DNA from: UBA8389 sp035719105
GTDB lineage: Bacteria > Bacteroidota > Bacteroidia > Bacteroidales > UBA1402
Assembly: GCA_035719105.1 (NCBI GenBank)
Contig: DASTGN010000004.1
Coordinates: forward strand, 310,001-374,000
Direction: 5' to 3'
Length of the DNA: 64,000 nt
Position numbers and translations under genes: made by a program. Numbering within the stretch: position 1 is the first letter of the stretch; every line of letters begins with the position of its first letter. Shown here piece by piece: positions 43,201 through 51,139 of this stretch. Under the pieces are notes generated by a model, which was not told where the DNA came from, ran no database searches, and worked only from the letters and a program-made list of their open reading frames with translations.

Positions 43201-43530
43201 TCTACTGTACCGGCGAATTACCACAATGTGGACATTGCCGAAATCTACTATCGCATCGGTAAGCCCGAAAAGGCATTTAAGGTGATTCAGGAAGTTGCTC
43301 GCATTTGTTTGGAAAATTTAGAATGGACATATAATCTGAAACCGAAAGAATATCAATCGGCAAGCATGCTCGTCAATACAAACTTATATACGCTGCAACA
43401 AGTTTTGGCTTTGCTCGATGAGTTTGACAAACCACATGTGAATTTGTATATGCCTGCCTTCCAGAAATACGGACAGGTTTATCAACAATATAGTGCCATG
43501 AGAGGTGGAATGGGCGGTTCCAATAGGTAG
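40258..43530 (+). CDS. DUF2723 membrane protein, probable glycosyltransferase (TMEM260-like)
   Basis: This 1090-residue protein has an N-terminal DUF2723 domain. After a first membrane helix comes the luminal/periplasmic loop TIEPTASFWDCGEFISTAFK (residues 27-46), with D35 and E38 placed like the catalytic acids of GT-C enzymes, then KLDVGHPPGAPFF. About 10-13 more helices follow up to residue 680. The C-terminal 400 residues are soluble and end with TPR-like helices. Eukaryotic TMEM260 of this family is an O-mannosyltransferase, so a lipid-linked-sugar-dependent transferase at the outer face of the inner membrane is a reasonable inference. A deacetylase gene follows after 3 bases. Confidence 0.85.
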   Translation: MKKFKLVNNLFGWIAFAIAAVTYFLTIEPTASFWDCGEFISTAFKLDVGHPPGAPFFMLMGRFFTNFASGSEQVAMMINLMSALFSALTILFLFWTITHLARKIVPKDENKMTTGEIITIIGSGLVGALAYTFSDTFWFSAVEGEVYAFSSLFTAVVFWAILKWEDVADEPHGDRWIIFIAYLMGLSIGVHLLNLLCIPALVLVYYFKKAKVVDAKGSLLALLGSVGLIAIVLYGIVPGFVNMAGWFDLLFVNVFGFSFNTGAVFYVILMACAIIWGLYETFSGKSLQRMKIAFATNIILVGIPFFGDSFLVWIVLCAAVIGFTFFWKGINPRLMNTTLLAMMVMVIGYSSYGVTVIRSNAKPPMDQNSPNNMFSLERYLNREQYGETPLLYGESFASDISWKAQGSNCVPVYKKGGALWNEKAKKSPNEKDEYIISGYKETPAMNAECNMFFPRMYSKRADHVEAYKMWSDFKGQAVTYDRCGQPQTVLKPTMAENLRYFISYQVNFMYWRYFMWNFAGRQNDIQGNGEIQNGNWITGIRFIDNMLVGDQSKLPSDLKNNKGHNTYYLLPLLLGLIGLMFQAMRGDKGIQGFWVTFFLFFMTGLAILLYLNQTPLQPRERDYAYAGSFYAFTIWIGLGVAGIVHGLKKVVPETPVAIATSLLCLFVPTLMASQNWDDHDRSNRYTCRDFAKNYLESCDKDAVIFTNGDNDTFPLWYIQEVEGFRTDVRVCNLSYFQTDWYVNQMTRPYYQSSALPIDWTEDMYSNGKRDIARIIKLTDDSISLDMAMNWIATDDPQYKKVPGYEESLDYIPSEKIYLDIDKNQVVKNNYMDAKYDNNIIPRLNINLAGKQYLGKQEIMILDMLKVNKWKRPIYYAVTVEESQFLGLQSSFLQEGLAYKIVPMRSTNGKPTINTEKMYDQMMNKFKYGNIQDPKVYLDENVLRMCRTHRAMFVLLIQALYNEGKNDKAEKAADYCQKMIPMSTVPANYHNVDIAEIYYRIGKPEKAFKVIQEVARICLENLEWTYNLKPKEYQSASMLVNTNLYTLQQVLALLDEFDKPHVNLYMPAFQKYGQVYQQYSAMRGGMGGSNR

Positions 43531-43533
43531 GAA

Positions 43534-44142
43534 ATGATTATAGAACAATTACCGGTTTTTTTCCGAGGTGTTTACCGACAGGTTACTTGGAGAAAAGATA
43601 ACCGGTCAAAAAATATCTACCTGACATTTGATGATGGCCCAATACCCGAGGTAACCCCTTGGGTATTGGATGTCCTCGAACGGTACGGAATAAAAGCCAC
43701 CTTTTTTTGTGTCGCAGAGAATGTTTGGCGGTATCCAGAAATTTACCAGGAAATCTTACGTCGCGGTCATCGAACAGGAAACCACACGTATAACCATTTG
43801 CGCGGCTTCTTCACAAGTACAAAAAAATACATGGCTAATGTCGAAAAAGCGGCTGAATTCATACATTCTGATTTGTTTCGTCCACCACATGGTGAATTAC
43901 GGACTCCACAATATTTTCGATTGCGAAAGAGGTATCAGATTATTCAGTGGGATGTAATTACTCGAGATTATAATCCAGACCTCACCGGAGAGCAAGTGCT
44001 CGGAATTGTGAAGAAATATTCCCGGAACGGCTCCATTGTGGTGTTTCATGACTCGCTAAAGGCTGAAAAAAACATGAAATATGCCATGCCAAAGGCAATT
44101 GAATACTTGCTAGAAAAAGGTTACTCATTCGAAAAGTTATAA
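43534..44142 (+). CDS. polysaccharide deacetylase (NodB domain)
   Basis: This 202-residue protein is essentially a single NodB (CE4) domain. Motif 1 is TFDDGP (D33, D34), motif 2 is HTYNH (H84, H88, zinc ligands), motif 3 is RPPHG (116-120), motif 4 is the W139-D140 region, and motif 5 is FHDS (171-174). All are intact, so it should be an active metal-dependent N- or O-deacetylase. No signal peptide or membrane helix is seen, which is unusual for a peptidoglycan deacetylase and suggests a cytoplasmic or precursor substrate. It is co-transcribed with DUF2723. Confidence 0.92.
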   Translation: MIIEQLPVFFRGVYRQVTWRKDNRSKNIYLTFDDGPIPEVTPWVLDVLERYGIKATFFCVAENVWRYPEIYQEILRRGHRTGNHTYNHLRGFFTSTKKYMANVEKAAEFIHSDLFRPPHGELRTPQYFRLRKRYQIIQWDVITRDYNPDLTGEQVLGIVKKYSRNGSIVVFHDSLKAEKNMKYAMPKAIEYLLEKGYSFEKL

Positions 44143-44144
44143 AG

Positions 44145-45251
44145 CTAGATTGTTTTTCTACGAAAACAACCTCCCGGTAATGTTTCGGTCAAACCTTCCA
44201 TTTCCAATTCCAACATGTGTGCAAGAATCTCATTTACCTTTAGACTTGTTTGAATCGAAAGATCGTTTGCTGTCAGAATTTCTCCAATTTTAAGCAAATC
44301 AAGGATCATTTTCTGAGACTTGGGTAATTCCATGAATAATTTTTGTTGCTTGACCTTCTTTTGAATCGGAGATGTCCAGTTCATCTCTCGCAATACGTCT
44401 TCGGCAGACTCGACCAAAGCGGCACTACGCTGCTTGATTTGTTGGTTGCAACCACTTGAGTAACGATCAATGTTTCGACCTGGAAAAGCCAATACATCTC
44501 TGTTATAATCTCTGGCGTATCTTGCTGTGATCAGGGAACCACCGCGCAGGTCGGACTCCACAATAATGCTCGCATCACTCATTCCCGCAATGATACGGTT
44601 TCTTTCTCGAAAACGATAGGACAGGGAAGGAATTCCCCATGGATATTCGCTTAGCAATGCTCCACCTCGTTCCGCCATTTCATCGGCTATTCTTCGGTGT
44701 GAAGAAGGGTAAACCTCGTGCAAGCCATGAGCAAAGACTGCCACCGTTTTAAGTCCGTAGAGCATAGCGGATTGATGGGCAATCACATCAATGCCATATG
44801 CAAGCCCGCTGACGATAAGTACTCCTGGAATCTGATTTGCAAGATCTTTGATGAGCAGTTGGGTGGTTTCTTTTCCTAATGGTGTTGCATTTCGAGTACC
44901 AACCACAGCAAGTACTTTTTGCGCATTCAACTCATTGAAGCCCCGGCTGTAGAGCATAATTGGCGCATCTTCGCATTCTCTTAGTCGGTATGGGTAGTCT
45001 TCATCAAGTACAAATCGGCCTTTTATCCTATGCTCGCGCATGTTTTTCAACTCCACTTCTGCAGCCGAAAGTAGGCTACCAGTCAGCAACGCTTTTCTAA
45101 CTTCAGAGGCCAGATTTGGAATTTCTTTTATATTCTGTTTCTCAAATACAGCTTCTGCGGAGCCAAAATTGTTCAATAGTAGTCTTATATTTTTTACTCC
45201 CAATGTTGGGATAAGGGAAAGTGCAACTTGATATACCTGCTCTTCATTCAT
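44145..45251 (-). CDS. dprA: DNA processing protein DprA
   Basis: This 368-residue protein protects incoming single-stranded DNA and loads RecA during natural transformation. The Rossmann-like DprA core contains VVGTRNATPLGKE, VSGLAYGIDVIAHQSAM, VAVFAHGLHEVYPSSHRRIA, FRERNRIIAGMSDASIIVES, and the GGSLITARYARDYNRDVLAF segment. An N-terminal SAM/HhH-like region and a C-terminal winged-helix tail flank it. It lies 3 bases after the thioesterase gene and ends 2 bases from the convergent deacetylase gene. No other competence gene is nearby. Confidence 0.95.
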   Translation of the reverse strand: MNEEQVYQVALSLIPTLGVKNIRLLLNNFGSAEAVFEKQNIKEIPNLASEVRKALLTGSLLSAAEVELKNMREHRIKGRFVLDEDYPYRLRECEDAPIMLYSRGFNELNAQKVLAVVGTRNATPLGKETTQLLIKDLANQIPGVLIVSGLAYGIDVIAHQSAMLYGLKTVAVFAHGLHEVYPSSHRRIADEMAERGGALLSEYPWGIPSLSYRFRERNRIIAGMSDASIIVESDLRGGSLITARYARDYNRDVLAFPGRNIDRYSSGCNQQIKQRSAALVESAEDVLREMNWTSPIQKKVKQQKLFMELPKSQKMILDLLKIGEILTANDLSIQTSLKVNEILAHMLELEMEGLTETLPGGCFRRKTI

Positions 45252-45254
45252 GTG

Positions 45255-45650
45255 TTATCGATTGATACCAAAAGCCTCTTCTAGAGGTTTGTAGTCTGTG
45301 AGTTTGCCGTTTACGACCGCAACGGCATCCACACGAGCCCTGACCGCCAATTTATGGTCAGGAAGTCGTTGAATGTCCTGCAGGAAAATCCAACGAATGC
45401 CTTCCTTTTTCATGGCAACCGTAACAACGAATGAATCATTGCTTTTTAAAGGTGTCTTGAAAGCCATCTCCAGTTTGGCAACAACCATGTCTACTCCCTG
45501 TTCATGAAGTTCGGTAAAATTCAATCCGAGTGTTTTGATGTATTCATGACGAGCGTGTTCCAGATAGTGCTGATAATTTGCATTATTTACAATTCCCTGG
45601 ATGTCACATTCATAATCGCGTACACTGAATTCGAGACGGTAAGTTTCCAT
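45255..45650 (-). CDS. acyl-CoA thioesterase (4HBT/YbgC-like)
   Basis: This 131-residue hot-dog protein matches the 4-hydroxybenzoyl-CoA thioesterase family. The catalytic segment is YECDIQGIVNNANYQHYLEHAR, with D16 at the active-site aspartate and the following N-Y-Y-E pattern. The central VVAKLEMAFKTPLKSNDSFV and RARVDAVAVV strands complete the fold. It hydrolyses acyl-CoA thioesters; chain preference is not evident. It precedes dprA by 3 bases and has a promoter overlapped by a perfect 9-base inverted repeat. Confidence 0.9.
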   Translation of the reverse strand: METYRLEFSVRDYECDIQGIVNNANYQHYLEHARHEYIKTLGLNFTELHEQGVDMVVAKLEMAFKTPLKSNDSFVVTVAMKKEGIRWIFLQDIQRLPDHKLAVRARVDAVAVVNGKLTDYKPLEEAFGINR

Positions 45651-45664
45651 AGTCAGGTTGTTGG

Positions 45665-45686
45665 ATTTGCTACAAAAGTAGCAAAT
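45665..45686. repeat. perfect 9-base inverted repeat over the thioesterase promoter
   Basis: ATTTGCTAC (45665-45673) and GTAGCAAAT (45678-45686) flank AAAA. The palindrome covers the TACTTTTG box (reverse strand, 45673-45680), so it could be an operator or form a hairpin at the mRNA 5' end. Confidence 0.6.
45673..45680 (-). promoter_or_regulatory. TAnnTTTG -7 box for thioesterase-dprA
   Basis: The reverse strand reads TACTTTTG 22 bases upstream of the thioesterase start at 45650, at the centre of the inverted repeat. Confidence 0.55.
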
Positions 45687-45719
45687 AAATTAATAAATAA
45701 GATATAAAAAAGAAATATT

Positions 45720-46991
45720 CTAAAGTTGTTTGTTATCCGTTGATACAACTTTATACAATTTGTCCGAAGGCCGTATTTTTTCAGTTAGTGGAAACGAAAT
45801 ATGTTGACCTTTTATGGCTTTTTCGACAGTTTTAAGATTGACCCTCAACTCTTCAACCACCGTTTCCAAAGCTCCAGTGGTGGGGCCTGTAATCAAAATC
45901 TCATCCCCAACTTCCAAACTGTTGCTTTCCAAAAGAAACTCTGCAACACCCAACTTAGAATAATATTTGATTCCTCTCCCAATTAGAATTTTTCGCTTGG
46001 TGGCCGAGGATCCATATTGATGGGTCCATTCTCCGAGCCTTTGTCCCAAGTAATATCCATCCCAAAAACCTCTATTGAAAACGGTTGAAAGTCTGGTATT
46101 CCAATTCTCAATTTTTACTGTATCAAACGTTCCATCGAGTTGTGCTTCGATAGCTTCTCGATAACAATTGACTACTGTTTTTACATATTCGGCACCCCTT
46201 GCACGCCCTTCAATCTTAAATACCCGAACGCCAGCATCCATCATTTTATTCATGAAATGGATGGTCTTCAAGTCTTTTGGTGACATAATGTATTGACTGT
46301 CAATATCTAACTCGACGTCGGTTTCCTTATCTTTTACCGTGTAACCTCGACGACAAATTTGTACGCAAGCACCACGATTGGCTGAAGTGTTGTATTCGTG
46401 AAGGCTTAAATAACATTTCCCAGAAACCGCCATGCACAAAGCACCGTGACAAAACATTTCAATTCGAATGAGTTCACCGCGTGGGCCTCGAACGTCTTGA
46501 GTAACAATTTGCTGGTATATTTCGGCAACTTGTTCCAAATTCAATTCCCTGGCAAGTACCACAACATCAGCGAAATGTGCGTAAAATTTCAATGCTTCAA
46601 TATTGGAAATGTTTAATTGAGTGGAAAGGTGAATCTCAACTTGCTTCAGACTGGCATAGCTCATAACCGAAACGTCAGCTGCAATGATGGCACTAATATC
46701 TGCTTCCTTGGCATTATCGACTATTTGTTGCATCAGGTCAAGATCTCCGTCATACATGACCGTATTGATGGTCAAATAACTTTTGACCCCCCTTTCTTTA
46801 CACTGTCTAACGATTTCCTTTAAGTCTGAGATAGTGAAATTATTAGAAGAACGTGCCCGCATATTCAGGCTTTCGATACCAAAATAAACAGAATCTGCTC
46901 CTGCTTGAAATGCGGCTGCTAATGATTCCCATGAGCCAGCAGGGGCCATGATTTCAAATTCGGAACGAGTATAATTGGATGATTTTATCAT
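45720..46991 (-). CDS. U32 family protein (probable tRNA hydroxylation enzyme, TrhP-like)
   Basis: This 423-residue protein carries the U32 signature: EIMAPAGSWESLAAAFQAGAD at the start and the cysteine set CHGALC...GKC...GACVQIC (C181, C186, C193, C209, C213), which binds an iron-sulfur cluster in characterised members. E. coli TrhP (YegQ) and RlhA of this family hydroxylate RNA using prephenate, so a tRNA-U34 hydroxylation role is likely; a protease role is not. The C-terminal beta-rich domain (IGRGIKYYSKLGVAEFLLES) is present. ATG at 46991 sits 23 bases after a TACTTTTG box; an in-frame start at 47033 lies upstream of that box. Confidence 0.85.
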   Translation of the reverse strand: MIKSSNYTRSEFEIMAPAGSWESLAAAFQAGADSVYFGIESLNMRARSSNNFTISDLKEIVRQCKERGVKSYLTINTVMYDGDLDLMQQIVDNAKEADISAIIAADVSVMSYASLKQVEIHLSTQLNISNIEALKFYAHFADVVVLARELNLEQVAEIYQQIVTQDVRGPRGELIRIEMFCHGALCMAVSGKCYLSLHEYNTSANRGACVQICRRGYTVKDKETDVELDIDSQYIMSPKDLKTIHFMNKMMDAGVRVFKIEGRARGAEYVKTVVNCYREAIEAQLDGTFDTVKIENWNTRLSTVFNRGFWDGYYLGQRLGEWTHQYGSSATKRKILIGRGIKYYSKLGVAEFLLESNSLEVGDEILITGPTTGALETVVEELRVNLKTVEKAIKGQHISFPLTEKIRPSDKLYKVVSTDNKQL

Positions 46992-47014
46992 GATAGATAC
47001 TATAGAATTGACTG

Positions 47015-47022
47015 CAAAAGTA
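47015..47022 (-). promoter_or_regulatory. TAnnTTTG -7 box for the U32 gene
   Basis: The reverse strand reads TACTTTTG 23 bases upstream of the ATG at 46991. Confidence 0.6.
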
Positions 47023-47074
47023 CTACAAACCATCGAAAACCAAACCGTAAGACGACTGTTTGGTCAAAAAAGGC

Positions 47075-47082
47075 TACTTTTG
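47075..47082 (+). promoter_or_regulatory. TAnnTTTG -7 box for dusB
   Basis: TACTTTTG lies 24 bases upstream of the dusB ATG at 47107. It fixes the start, because an in-frame ATG at 46975 is on the far side of both divergent promoters. Confidence 0.6.
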
Positions 47083-47106
47083 CAGTCCATATTCAAAGGT
47101 TCACAA

Positions 47107-48132
47107 ATGAAGATAGGTTCAATAGATTTGGGTCAATATCCCTTGTTGCTCGCCCCGATGGAAGACGTCACCGATCCTGCATTCCGATTGATGTGCAAGC
47201 GATTCGGTGCGGACATGGTGTATACGGAGTTTGTATCTTCAGATGCCTTGGTCCGTTATGTCAATTCCACCCAACAAAAACTAGTGATTAGTGATGAGGA
47301 ACGTCCTGTTGTCATCCAAATTTATGGTCGGTTTCCCGATGCGATGGAGGAAGCTGCTAGAATCTGTGAAGTTGCTAAACCAGATATTATTGACATCAAC
47401 TTTGGTTGCCCGGTCAAAAAAGTAGCGGGCAAAGGTGCCGGTGCAGGTATGTTGAGGGACATTCCCAAAATGCTTGAAATCACCAAGAAGGTGGTGAATG
47501 CTGTCAAAGTGCCTGTAACTGTTAAGACCAGATTGGGATGGGATGACTCATCCAAGATCATCGTTGAATTGGCAGAATCTCTTCAAGATTGTGGAATAGC
47601 TGCTTTGGCAATACATGGCCGTACCCGGGCGCAAATGTATACGGGAGAAGCCGATTGGTCGTTGATAGGAGACGTTAAGAACAATCCACGAATGACCATT
47701 CCGATTATTGGAAACGGCGATGTGACAACCGCTGAAATTGCCAAAAAACGTTTTGATGAAACCGGTGTGGATGCAGTAATGATTGGTCGGGCAAGCATTG
47801 GAAGGCCTTGGATCTTCGAAGAAATCAAGCAATTTCTATTACATGGCAATACGGTTCAAGAAGCCTACGCGAACTTTGATTCAACCAACACTTTGGTACC
47901 CCATTCTTTTAAATGGAAACTGGAAATTATGAAACAGCAGGTTGAAGACAGTGTACGAAGGCTGGATGAACGAAGAGGCATTGTGCATATTCGCAGACAC
48001 TTGGCAGCAACACCGGTTTTCAAGGGTATTCCAAATTTTAAGGAAACACGAATAGCCATGCTACGTGCCGAAACGGTGGCCCAACTCTTTCAAATCATGG
48101 ATTCTGTTGTCGAAATCGACGGAAATCAATAA
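47107..48132 (+). CDS. dusB: tRNA-dihydrouridine synthase
   Basis: This 341-residue FMN enzyme reduces uridines in the tRNA D loop. LLLAPMEDVTDPAFRLMCKR is the Dus opening, and C101 in DINFGCPVKKVAGKGAGAGML is the catalytic cysteine. GRTRAQMYTGEADW and IGNGDVTTAEIAKKR with MIGRASIGRPWIF form the flavin-phosphate site. The C-terminal helical domain (RRGIVHIRRHLAATP) binds tRNA. Bacteroidota proteins of this type are usually annotated DusB. It ends 7 bases inside the convergent metF gene and is divergent from the U32 RNA-modifying gene. Confidence 0.94.
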   Translation: MKIGSIDLGQYPLLLAPMEDVTDPAFRLMCKRFGADMVYTEFVSSDALVRYVNSTQQKLVISDEERPVVIQIYGRFPDAMEEAARICEVAKPDIIDINFGCPVKKVAGKGAGAGMLRDIPKMLEITKKVVNAVKVPVTVKTRLGWDDSSKIIVELAESLQDCGIAALAIHGRTRAQMYTGEADWSLIGDVKNNPRMTIPIIGNGDVTTAEIAKKRFDETGVDAVMIGRASIGRPWIFEEIKQFLLHGNTVQEAYANFDSTNTLVPHSFKWKLEIMKQQVEDSVRRLDERRGIVHIRRHLAATPVFKGIPNFKETRIAMLRAETVAQLFQIMDSVVEIDGNQ

Positions 48133-49073
48133 ACGTTAGCAGCTACCCGCTTTACACTTTGGGTAGCCATCATGGAATAGAAATGAATGCTGGGAACACC
48201 TCTTGCTTTCAATTCCTTAGCCTGCATGGTGCACCATTCAACTCCCACTTCGGTCACTTCGGCATCTGTGCTGCATTTAGCCAATTCATTGGCAAAAGCA
48301 TCTGGCAAATCAACGTGGAAAATTTTGGGTAATGCATTCAGTTGACTTAGCATATTGATGGGTTTTAAACCCGGAATAATGGGAACGGTGATACCCTCCA
48401 AGCGGCAAGCGTCTACAAAATCAAAATACTTTTGATTGTCGAAAAACATTTGGGTAACCAAATAAGACGCTCCTGCATCCACTTTTTCTTTTGCGTATTT
48501 GATATCTGAAGCCAAATTAGGTGCCTCTTCGTGTTTTTCGGGATAACAGGCCATTCCATAAGTAAAAGGAACCCCTTGTTTTTTCATTTTGGAGCCATCA
48601 ATGAAAAGACCCTCGTTGAAAGCATTCACCTGTTTTTGAAGATCGGTTGCATGTGCATGGCCTGTCGGAACAAATGATTTTTCATGCTTCGCTTTGTCGC
48701 CACGTAATAACAAAAGGTCCGTAATGCCCAAGAATTGCAAATCGATCAGTACGTATTCCGTTTCACTTTCTGAGAATCCGCTGCATAGTACATGCGGAAC
48801 CACCGGTATCTGATATTTATTGCGAATGGCACCTGCTATGGCAACTGTACCAGGACGATGACGTTCAGCAACTCGCTCAAACAAGCCATTCGGCAACTCA
48901 TGATACACAAGCTCACTTCGATGGGTGGTAATATTGATGTATTTGGGGTCGAATTCAAGCAGCGTATCGATTGTCTTATATACGGTATCAATAGTATTGC
49001 CCTTCAATGGAGGCAGCAATTCAAACGAAAATGCCGTAGTTTTGCTTTGAAGGATTTTTTCAGTAATGCTCAT
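48126..49073 (-). CDS. metF: methylenetetrahydrofolate reductase
   Basis: This 315-residue flavoprotein reduces 5,10-methylene- to 5-methyl-tetrahydrofolate for methionine synthesis. Family segments include FSFELLPPLKGN, the YINITTHRSE strand, DLLLLRGDKAKHE, and GASYLVTQMFFDNQKYFDFV with IPGLKPI. Length is normal. It is the last gene of the parE-coaD-S41-metF run, 7 bases after the S41 peptidase gene. Confidence 0.95.
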   Translation of the reverse strand: MSITEKILQSKTTAFSFELLPPLKGNTIDTVYKTIDTLLEFDPKYINITTHRSELVYHELPNGLFERVAERHRPGTVAIAGAIRNKYQIPVVPHVLCSGFSESETEYVLIDLQFLGITDLLLLRGDKAKHEKSFVPTGHAHATDLQKQVNAFNEGLFIDGSKMKKQGVPFTYGMACYPEKHEEAPNLASDIKYAKEKVDAGASYLVTQMFFDNQKYFDFVDACRLEGITVPIIPGLKPINMLSQLNALPKIFHVDLPDAFANELAKCSTDAEVTEVGVEWCTMQAKELKARGVPSIHFYSMMATQSVKRVAANVY

Positions 49074-49080
49074 TATGTAT

Positions 49081-50670
49081 TCATTTACGTTTTAGAAGAT
49101 CGTTGTAAGCCTTTTTGTCGTTGATGATTTCGATGGCTTTCATAAGGGTTTCGTTGTCTTTCCAAGTCACTTTGAAATAATCCGCGCTTTTGCCCAAATC
49201 CCTAGCCATATAGGCTTTCAATTGTCTCATCATCAATGTTTTGTCAGAAGCAGAATCTGCGGCAGTCAACGGCAATTTCTCGCTCAATGCAAATCGCATT
49301 AGTTCGTCCGTCAATGCCTGATCCGGTTGAAAATTTTCAACAAAGGCGTCTATATTGGGGTATTTTAAACTCAATGCAGCACGGTTGTCATCCACATATT
49401 TCATACTGAAACGATTCATAACGCCTGTGTTGGAAATCAGACGGTGCAAAGGAGTATATTTAACGGTGTCGATTGCAATAAAAACATCCGGCATGATGCC
49501 GCCTCCTCCATAGATGGTCCGATGGTTTTCCAACGTTTCAGTTCGCAAAGAGTCAGGAAAATGAATGCTGTCTGCACTGGACATTTCTCCTCGATTGTAG
49601 CGATCAATCACGTCCCGGCTGTAATTTTCAGCATTTTCATAGGGTTTTTGAATAAAACGACCGCTCGGAGTAAAATAACGAGCAATAGTCAGTTTGAGCA
49701 TGGAGCCGTCAGGAAGTGGAATAGGACGTTGTACCAATCCTTTGCCAAAACTACGGCGACCGACTATCACTCCACGATCCCAGTCCTGAATGGCACCAGA
49801 TAATATTTCACTGGCAGAAGCCGAGTATTCATCGATCAAAATGACGAGTTTACCATTTTCAAAACAACCCTTCGAAGTCGCAACATTATCCTGCCTAGGG
49901 CTGTGCAACCCTTCCGTATAAACAATACTTTTCTTTGCCGGTAGGAATTCGTCAGCGAGTTCGTTTGCAGCATTCATATATCCACCACCGTTTGATTCCA
50001 GATCCAATATCAATTGAGTCATGCCTTGTTTTTTCAATTCGTCAAAGGCTTGTCTGAATTCATCAACCGTAGTAGCTCCAAAACGATTCAATCGAATATA
50101 ACCTGTTTTTTTATCAACCATAAAAGATGCGTCAAGACTATAAATCGGAATTTTATCCCGAACAATCTTGAAATCCATCAATTCTGGTTTATTGCGCCTT
50201 TTCACCGTTACGGTAACCAAAGTTCCTTTCGGCCCTTTTAGACGTTTCATAACCTCTCTGTTGGCCATTTTTACTCCTGCAATGGGTTCTTTATCAACCA
50301 TTAAAATCCGATCGCCTGGCAATAATCCAACTTTCTCCGAAGGCCCCCCAGAAATAACTTCTACCACAAACAACGTATCGTTTATCATGTTGAATGAGAT
50401 CCCAATGCCATCAAATCCACCCTGCAAAGGCTCGTTCATCTCTTTCATTTCGTCCGCTGTCATATAGGCTGAATGCGGATCCAGCTTTTTCACCATTGCA
50501 CGTAGCCCCTCTTCAACCAACGTGTTTTCATCAACTGCATCCACGTAAAGATTTTTGATGGCATACATGGCTAAACCCATTTTTTGGGTGGCAGGTGTCA
50601 TCTGGAATTGTGAGAAAGCGCTATTGACCAGTAATAAACAGCTGGCAAGGCATAATTGGAATTTATTCAT
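49081..50670 (-). CDS. C-terminal processing peptidase (S41 family)
   Basis: This 529-residue exported protease has a signal peptide (FQLCLASCLLLVNSAFS, cut near residue 20). An N-terminal helical domain is followed by a PDZ domain at about 85-165 (GGFDGIGISFNMI, GPSEKVGLLPGDRILMVDKE). The S41 catalytic core contains the serine in YSASASEILSGAIQDW and the lysine in RRSFGKGLVQ, so the Ser-Lys dyad is intact. Such enzymes trim periplasmic or secreted proteins. It starts 1 base after the coaD stop. Confidence 0.93.
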   Translation of the reverse strand: MNKFQLCLASCLLLVNSAFSQFQMTPATQKMGLAMYAIKNLYVDAVDENTLVEEGLRAMVKKLDPHSAYMTADEMKEMNEPLQGGFDGIGISFNMINDTLFVVEVISGGPSEKVGLLPGDRILMVDKEPIAGVKMANREVMKRLKGPKGTLVTVTVKRRNKPELMDFKIVRDKIPIYSLDASFMVDKKTGYIRLNRFGATTVDEFRQAFDELKKQGMTQLILDLESNGGGYMNAANELADEFLPAKKSIVYTEGLHSPRQDNVATSKGCFENGKLVILIDEYSASASEILSGAIQDWDRGVIVGRRSFGKGLVQRPIPLPDGSMLKLTIARYFTPSGRFIQKPYENAENYSRDVIDRYNRGEMSSADSIHFPDSLRTETLENHRTIYGGGGIMPDVFIAIDTVKYTPLHRLISNTGVMNRFSMKYVDDNRAALSLKYPNIDAFVENFQPDQALTDELMRFALSEKLPLTAADSASDKTLMMRQLKAYMARDLGKSADYFKVTWKDNETLMKAIEIINDKKAYNDLLKRK

Positions 50671-50671
50671 A

Positions 50672-51136
50672 TCATTTTTTCAGTAAACCAGCCATTTCCT
50701 TGGGCACAAAAGCGCTCACGTCTTGGTGATGTTTAAGTAAATCACGAACCACATTCGACTGAATGCTGGCCAATTCGGGTTCAGTAAAAACGCAGACTGT
50801 ATCGATGCCAGAAATCTTAAGATTAACATCGGACAAAAGTCGTTCATACTCGAAATCTGTCAACGAGCGAACTCCACGTAAAATGGCTACCGCATTGTAT
50901 TCTTGGGCACAAGCGACTGTCATTCCATCGTAAGTCGTTACAACAACTCTTGCTTCATCCACATAACAGGCACGAATTTGATTGAGCCGTTCCTCCATCG
51001 AATAATAGGTCTGTTTGGCATCATTTACACCGATAGCGATGACGATTCGATCAAAAAGCGCCAACCCCCTGCGAACAACGGATGCGTGCCCAAGTGTAAA
51101 AGGATCGAATGTGCCAGGGAAAAGTGCTGTTTTCAT
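50672..51136 (-). CDS. coaD: phosphopantetheine adenylyltransferase
   Basis: This 154-residue enzyme makes dephospho-CoA from ATP and 4'-phosphopantetheine. FPGTFDPFTLGHASVVRRGL contains the nucleotidyl-transferase motif (T14-x-G16-H17). AILRGVRSLTDFEYE is diagnostic. The usual ISSxxVR segment reads ASIQSNVVR here (123-131), a variation in the ATP loop. The length is normal. It lies 3 bases after parE and directly before the S41 gene. Confidence 0.94.
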   Translation of the reverse strand: MKTALFPGTFDPFTLGHASVVRRGLALFDRIVIAIGVNDAKQTYYSMEERLNQIRACYVDEARVVVTTYDGMTVACAQEYNAVAILRGVRSLTDFEYERLLSDVNLKISGIDTVCVFTEPELASIQSNVVRDLLKHHQDVSAFVPKEMAGLLKK

Positions 51137-51139
51137 CGT

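Noticed and set aside
45720..46991. Secreted collagenase-type U32 protease
   Set aside because: No signal peptide, and the cysteine set and size fit the RNA-hydroxylating U32 members.
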